NCBI GenBank assembly: GCA_013398955.1
Contig: VWPU01014912.1
Coordinates: 186,001 to 250,000 of the forward strand
Origin: Callaeas wilsoni
Lineage: Eukaryota > Chordata > Aves > Passeriformes > Callaeidae
Direction: 5' to 3'
Length of the DNA stretch: 64,000 nt
Of the stretch, positions 58,479 to 64,000 are shown one piece after another. Within the stretch, counting starts at the first letter, position 1, and each line of letters begins with the position of its first letter. Below the pieces are notes generated by a model. That model was given only the letters and a program-made list of their open reading frames with translations. It was not told the DNA's origin and did no database searches. The translations under genes were made by a program, and so were the position numbers.

Positions 58479-59330
58479 ATAAATGTCGTGGGTTTGCACT
58501 GCAGACATAGGAGAGGTGAACAGAGTGGCTCATATCACTGCATGCTGCAAGCTTGACCATAAAAATGCATTCCCAGGGGGTCAGCACCTGTTTAGATAAA
58601 TGGTTTACTTGAAATACACAATGCAGGAGAGCTCGCTCATTTATCCATATGGCACTAACACGAATTGCCAGCTGTGGCCAGTCGTCCAATATGTTCTCTC
58701 TCCATCTATGACATATGAAACCATATGGAATCATCTATCCATTAGGAAGAGATCATTTTCAGACAGGAAGGTTTTCTGACACAATTATTAGCTGTGGTGT
58801 TCTTGACCAGGAACAGGCTGAAATAGGCAGGAAACAAAAAGAGGTTTATGTTGTCTTAAAGGGTCATGCGAAGAATTTTCTGTTTCTAAATCATCTTTCA
58901 AGCTCCTCTTTTTTCTGTTTTCTTTTTTTTTTTAAAGAGTGCCTTTTATCTTTGCTTAATGTCATTCTGCTGCATGGGATGCCTTTCTCTTCACCCATTT
59001 CTGCAGTGAGAGATCGTGGCGCAGGAGGCTACTGGTTTCCTTGGAGCTTGGTTTGATTTGGGCCAGCAGGCAGGTACGTGACTTGCTGGAAACAGCCTCT
59101 TTTAGGAGTAACTGCTGAACACCCTGTTCACCAAATGAGCGGTCCCAGAACTGTGACTCAAATGTACTTCCTTCCCAAGTGTCCTTGTCTACACAATGTA
59201 GGCTTTGCTCTGAACCAATGCTAAACACTGTATATCAGCATAAAATCAAAGGAAAACAGTGTCAAAACAGAGTCACTGGCTGAATTCAATAATATCTTTA
59301 TTGAGACAGAAAATCCTATTAAGGCAGTTT
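58479..59330. other. Intergenic, no gene seen
   Basis: Unique sequence with a T-rich run at about 58921-58934. A 113-codon plus frame (58715-59056) and a 93-codon minus frame (58453-58734) are unrecognised. Confidence 0.5.
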
Positions 59331-59402
59331 GCCTGCTCTGAATCTGGAATAACTCAATTACTCTTGATTTGCACCGATGCAAATGAGATGAGAATCTGCC
59401 CG
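59331..59402 (-). repeat. Unnamed ancient palindromic repeat, copy 3 (inverted)
   Basis: The plus strand reads 'tctgaatctggaataactca' then 'attactcttgatttgcaccg' and 'atgcaaatgagatgagaatc' 'tgcc'. Its reverse complement begins ggcagattctcatctcattt, the same opening as copy 2, followed by 'ggtgcaaatcaagagtaa'. It lies about 0.9 kb from copy 2 in the opposite orientation. The 155-codon minus frame at 59221-59688 covers it and has no recognised domain. Confidence 0.5.
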
Positions 59403-60579
59403 CAGAACACTTGCTAGCTATGCTCACTGACATGATCAGAAGTACAGTGTTCCTTATAATCAGCCTTGGTTTACCTCTAATGGATATAAGCAGAGACAAG
59501 AGCCTCAGGCTGTGGAGTGAATAGCTGATCCCTGTCTGCCTGTAGAGTATGCAGATTATGTATGGAGAATCAGAGAAGCTTATTTTGGAAATTAAGCAGC
59601 CCCCAAATGAGTCTGAAATCCGGAAATATTTCTTAACCGCAGCACTTACAGATACAGGACCTCTCCTCCCATATGCATTGTACCTCACCTAATCCAGCAG
59701 AAACCTTCTGAGTTAAATCAGTATGCAACGAAAATAAGCTCTGACCTGTAGTACAGCCCAGACTATCCACAGAAGAGAAAGATAGCATAAATACTACTAA
59801 CTTTAAAACTAAATTGGTAGTAAGAAGTTCTTTGATCTAGCACCCTGGTACTTGAAACAAGGTTTGGGCTCTTACATCCAGTGATTACAGATAGACCAGT
59901 CAGTAGACAGTTCAAAACTCAGTTTTGCAAAGTGCAAACTCAATAGATGAGGCCAGATAAAGGGGAAATTTTTTTAAGTGACTGGTTACTGTCTTCTGCT
60001 CAACACACCAAGGGCCAATCTCCAGTCCTCGTCTTCCCCTTCCCTGTTCATAGAAGCTGAGGATATAGGTCCTTTGAAAGGATTTGGATCGCCAACAAGT
60101 TTTGTGCTGTGCTACTGACAATGTCATATCATATATTCTGAAAAAGAGAGATAGACAACTGCTTGTGGTACCACCACAGGCCACAGTGCTTAGGGAAGGA
60201 AGTAAATGGGAAGCCAGGATGAAGACAACATATATATAAATATCTGTAATCTATCTATCTGTCTATCTGATGGATATCAGAACACAGTAAGAAACAGCAA
60301 CCGAGAACCTTTGCAAGCAGACTAGAAGCTACTCAAATAGCAACTTGGCAATTTAATATGTAGTAAGTGGAAATTTCAGGCAACTTTTTCCTTACTAGAG
60401 GACCATATGCAGAAGGTGAACACAACACAGTAAGTGAGAATTCATAGAAAACACTTCAGAGTATTTTACGCATCTATTTACAAGCAACACAAAGCCCCTA
60501 AAATCAGGAACCTACATCATCTGCTAGTTAATGCAGAAATTTCCAGCTAAAGTAAAATTTAAAATTAGTATTTAACTAA
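59403..60579. other. Intergenic, no gene seen
   Basis: Unique sequence with a TA/CTAT simple repeat at 60228-60273. No frame with a recognised product. Confidence 0.5.
60228..60273. repeat. TA/(CTAT)n microsatellite
   Basis: 'acatatatataaatatctgt' followed by 'aatctatctatctgtctatc' 'tga'. Confidence 0.88.
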
Positions 60580-60720
60580 GAGATGGCACGGATAGCCCAG
60601 TAATTGTCCACTTGGCTGACAAAACAAGGAGGCAATGAGTCAGTCTCGCCTAGAGACGGCATTAACTGGGAAGCAGGATACATGCATTTATTTCCTGCCT
60701 ATATGGAATGAGCTCCATAG
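60580..60720 (+). repeat. MIR-type SINE remnant (5' half)
   Basis: 'gatggcacggatagcccagt' followed later by 'taactgggaagcaggataca' and 'tgcatttatttcctgccta' resembles the tRNA-derived 5' half of a MIR-like SINE (ggatagcccagtggttaggg, then 'gactgggactcaggagacct', then 'gggttctattcctggctct'). The intervening bases are unmatched. Confidence 0.42.
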
Positions 60721-62296
60721 ATTAATATTTCCAGGGGCATTAGCCCACAGTTTTCCAGTCCTTTTCTGATGCTCCAGTTCAGCTAATAAAGGATGCTCTT
60801 GACCATCTACTAGTCACAAGCAGTTGTTCCAGCACTTGTCTCTTTTTCCCATGGCCAGGGATGCTTTTTTGATGAATCTGATGCTTATGAGATGTTTCTG
60901 AACAACTTTTTCTTTCCCAAGCTACAATGCTGAGCAGTACTGGCATACTGGCATCTCAGGACATTTCTAGTATTCCAGCAGCTCAGCTTGAAGGTTGTGA
61001 TCCCAGTTCTTTTTGCAATCATTTGTTTATTTTTGTGACATCATGACAATTGTTCTCCCACTGATGATTTGCCTTTCTTTGGTCGTTTAACTGCTTATAC
61101 TTGACATGTCTTCATCACGGATACCTGACATATTTTAAAACACCACATTGCAAGCATCTCACCAGAGGGGAAGTTTAGCTCAGTGCCAGGTCATGTCATG
61201 CCTTAGTAGTTCAATCCATTTTTTCCCAGCTTTAAATCCATACCAGCAATTTTCTCACTCATATTTGTCACTCACTGCCAGCTACCAAGTCACCACATCA
61301 CTTTAGCTCTGACATGTATATCTCTACTTTAAGCTACAATTCGGATCAAAATGTTTCTTAAATCTAAGAGTGTATTGATTAGGACTATGGAGATCACGAT
61401 CAATCAGGAAGTGGTAAAACAAGGTAATTCATATGCTCTGATGCATTTTTATGTACAGATAGAATGTTTAAAATATACATATCCATAGAAATATTCCACA
61501 TAGCCACCAAAAGTTTATGAATTGGCAATTGCTGGTTTCATAAGTGTATTTGAACAAAACATCCTAAAAATTCAGCAACACTTAGAGGATGCTGTTCCAG
61601 CCTAGCATATTTGCTGGGAATTTATAGGATTATTTGCTTTGTTCAGTCTTTTTCTGTTTCTACACCCACTACAAGCGCTATGTCATTGGTGCCAACCTAA
61701 AAGAGTATTCTGAGCACACGGATAGTAAAAGAATTTATCTCAAGCACAAAGCTTTGTGGATATATAAAACTTTAACAAAGCCTACATGTTGCACAGACCA
61801 TGCTACCAGTCTTGAGTAATAACCTGCTCTACAAAAAAGTTGCCTTCCCAGTTGTAGGAGCAACGAGCTTCCGAGCTGCCCATCAGCCGATCTCAGAGCC
61901 GTTGTACTAAAATCTGGAAAAAGAGTCATCAGAAGCTGTCTGCTTTAGTATTTGCCACACCTAGCCTTTAAAAAAATTCTGCAGATGCATTTATTCTCAC
62001 ATTTTTTTTAACATCTCTGGTTACAAGCTGAAGCCAACTTGCTAAATATGGCAGAAACTGTATCAAACTGTCACAGGACCTGAATTCCTTCTTATTTCTG
62101 TTTTATTTAGTGATTGGGAAGAAGACGCCCAAGACACTTTACAAGGTGAATCAGACTTGAAGTATTCTTTCAGGCTGCAAAACTAAGATTCCAGCCAGCT
62201 ACTTTTTGAGAAGCCCTTTGCACATTTACTTCCCAGAGCTGCAAACGACAAACCAGACCTTTAGACAGGTGGGGTCTAGCTAGAATTACCCTTGCT
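60721..62296. other. Intergenic, no gene seen
   Basis: About 1.6 kb of unique sequence. A short open stretch flanked by splice-like signals at about 62111-62146 was considered and rejected as an exon. Confidence 0.5.
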
Positions 62297-62353
62297 TTCC
62301 ATTAACTTCAGTAGAGATGCATTGACACTGACATGGAATTAGTGTGAAAGATC
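62297..62353. repeat. Unnamed ancient palindromic repeat, possible copy 4
   Basis: 'tccattaacttcagtagaga' followed by 'tgcattgacactgacatgga' and 'attagtgtgaaagatcg' fits the inner and right part of the same element (tccattgacttcaatggagt, tacactgacataaaattagt, gtaaatgagatc). The match is weaker than for copies 1-3. Confidence 0.35.
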
Positions 62354-62462
62354 GTTTGTCTCTTACGGTAGCAGGCAAATGCCAGTCCAGATTCAGGGAT
62401 GATACCTGCGTCTTGTCCATTGCTACCATTCAACAGAATTATTGACTCATCTATGCTTCCTA

Positions 62463-62604
62463 TTCCTGTCCCACTTGTCTACTGAGACCTGATGCCTTCT
62501 GGGGCAGGGTCTGTGTTACATACATTTAGCTGCAGACTGATGTTGTCTGAAACTACAGCAGCATCAAACTGCTGTGACTGTACTCAAATACAAATACTCA
62601 AAAC
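62463..62604 (+). repeat. Ancient L3/CR1-like LINE 3' end
   Basis: 'ttcctgtcccacttgtctac', 'tgagacctgatgccttctgg', 'ggcagggtctgtgttacata', 'catttagc' and, later, 'tactcaaatacaaatactca' follow the L3-type 3' end (cttgtctatttagactgtaa, gctctttggggcagggactg, tcttactatgtgtttgtac, then 'gtaatacaaataat'). Blocks are in order and spacing is plausible. Confidence 0.55.
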
Positions 62605-64000
62605 AACAGCAAAATCTCTACACTTGCATAATATCTTTGCTGTGTGGGAAAGGGAATAACCTACAAAAGTGAAAGGCAGGTCTGCTGTGATGCAGTACTA
62701 TGGTTTGTAACAGTACAGTTATTTTAGTAGAATATTTATATTCTCAGAAGACATAGTTATACTGCTAAAAAATTCCAGTCTGTGCTGGAGTAGAATCTCT
62801 CACAATGCTGCTGCAATCCTGGCTGGTACCTGTGGATTTTACTGCAATGAAAATAATGAATAATAAAAAGTAATAATTGAATGTGAACTGCATACACTGG
62901 GCTGTCACGGGTAGGCAACACAAATGACTTGCAGAAATTCTTCCTTCTTTTCTGTATTCTGCTCTTGGTGACAAGCTCTTTGTCAACTTTTCTTTCACCG
63001 TTAGCAATGAAAATGTGCATGTGTGGCAGCCAGTAACTCAAGCTTCCCATGGGGACTGTTAATTCTCTGCTCCTTGGTCCTGTGCTTATTTCCCTAAGTC
63101 ACTTTTCCCCTATGGATGCAGTAACAGAGCAGAAAACGTGCTGGAAAGAGAATGAGAGCAATAATTAACCACAAGGAATGAAGGAATGGGACTGCTTAGA
63201 AAGCGCAAGAAGCGATGGCATGTCAAACAGCAAAACATCACTGCTTAATGGTTTAAACAAGGAATATGACAGCCTTGTTCTTTCCTTTCCAGTGACACAG
63301 GAGTCTCCCTGTCCATAGAAATATCTCTCTGTTAAAGGATAACATTAAACAATCCAATCTTTAATAAGCCACTGGAAACCCAGAGGCACAAGACAGACCC
63401 CCTTTGTTTATCACAGACCTTATATGCTCAGAGGTCTTCAGATGAATGAGGTGCCAGACAGCAGTCTGGGGGGACTGGGGATATTAACTCAACACCCTCC
63501 ATCAGCTTCACAAAACCATCCCTCCACGCACTCAGACCCCACCCTCCCTTTCCCACAGTGGCTGAAGATAATGAGGAAATTATTCCAAAATTATAAAGAG
63601 TCTAAAATAAATTCACTTCTATCTGAAAGTCAGATTTTATGCCATCTAGTTATACTTTATGCCATATATTTGCAGAATCCACATCTGGAGAAAAAAAAAA
63701 ATTCTTAGCTTTTATAAGTTCAACAGCAAAACTCCAAAGGAGTTACTCACTTGCCTAAGTAGGGACTTCTAGTTCTGTTTGAGATCTCCTAGGGTATCCC
63801 ACAGCTTGTTGCCCACCTTTTGGAATACCTTGTGGCATCTCATATAGCAGTGAATGCCTGTGTCAGGTACCTGAGCTGCTCTTCCGTCTATTTTGGGCTA
63901 CAGTTTCACCCCAAGGCTAGTTTGTGATGAGATAGCAGAGTTTGGAGAAAGTTTCCTTTTCTTGCTTGGATCGCATTGGCAATTAATCCTTGGAGAACAA
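62605..64000. other. Intergenic, no gene seen
   Basis: Unique sequence to the window edge. Minus frames at 62757-63050 (80-97 codons) and a plus frame at 63424-63708 (94 codons) have no recognised domain. A short A-run at 63691-63701. Confidence 0.5.

Noticed and set aside
59221..59688. 155-codon minus-strand frame
   Set aside because: No domain or motif. It overlaps a diverged ancient repeat and is of a length expected by chance in this much AT-rich DNA.
62111..62146. Micro-exon-like stretch: a T-rich tract ending in tttag, a lysine-rich open segment, then aag/gtgaat
   Set aside because: Only about 35 bases long, with no partner exons in frame nearby.
1..64000. Search for CRISPR arrays, prokaryotic operons, phage or toxin-antitoxin systems
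   Set aside because: No regularly spaced repeats, operon-like gene packing or ribosome-binding sites. The sequence is a vertebrate gene desert.

Overview
The window looks like gene-free nuclear DNA from a bird. The diagnostic signal is about twenty copies of the CR1 non-LTR retrotransposon. Most are 5'-truncated and keep the typical 3' end, in which a 'ggtccc/ttccaac' core is followed by 'attctatgattc'-like terminal repeats. There is also a decayed LTR that resembles avian ERVL-type LTRs, and several older amniote repeats (MIR-like SINEs and L3/CR1-like LINE 3' ends). The DNA is AT-rich, poor in CpG and free of long tandem arrays. I infer a bird, but cannot name the species or order from this sequence.

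I see no protein-coding gene, rRNA, tRNA, CpG-island promoter or CRISPR array. The longest open frames outside repeats are on the minus strand at 59221-59688 (155 codons), 14710-15171 (153), 36483-36920 (145) and 29487-29915 (142). None gives a recognisable domain, signal peptide or family motif. Frames of this length are expected by chance in six frames of 64 kb of AT-rich DNA. The only real coding traces are remnants of CR1 ORF2 (the reverse-transcriptase protein), best seen at 23372-23897 and 41058-41323.

Layout. 1-5 kb: three CR1 copies and unique DNA. 5-15 kb: old repeats (L3-like, MIR), two CR1s and unique DNA. 15-24.3 kb: the most repeat-rich part, with eight CR1 pieces including the longest (about 970 bp), a compound ATA/ATG microsatellite, an A-rich tract and an A/C-rich tract. 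24.3-41 kb: repeat-poor, with one CR1, one LTR remnant and a few ancient repeats; if regulatory elements exist here, this is where I would look first. 41-46 kb: four CR1s and an L3-like end. 46-64 kb: unique DNA with three more CR1s, MIR pieces and at least three copies of a degenerate palindromic ancient repeat (a further copy lies at 17.9 kb).

I see no set of genes working together. The window is best read as an intergenic or deep intronic stretch. The points worth a second look are the unnamed palindromic repeat family, a four-site GTTAAT cluster, a 63-bp CpG-dense patch, the promoter-less LTR remnant, a 3'-deleted CR1 and a few unique blocks that could be conserved non-coding elements.
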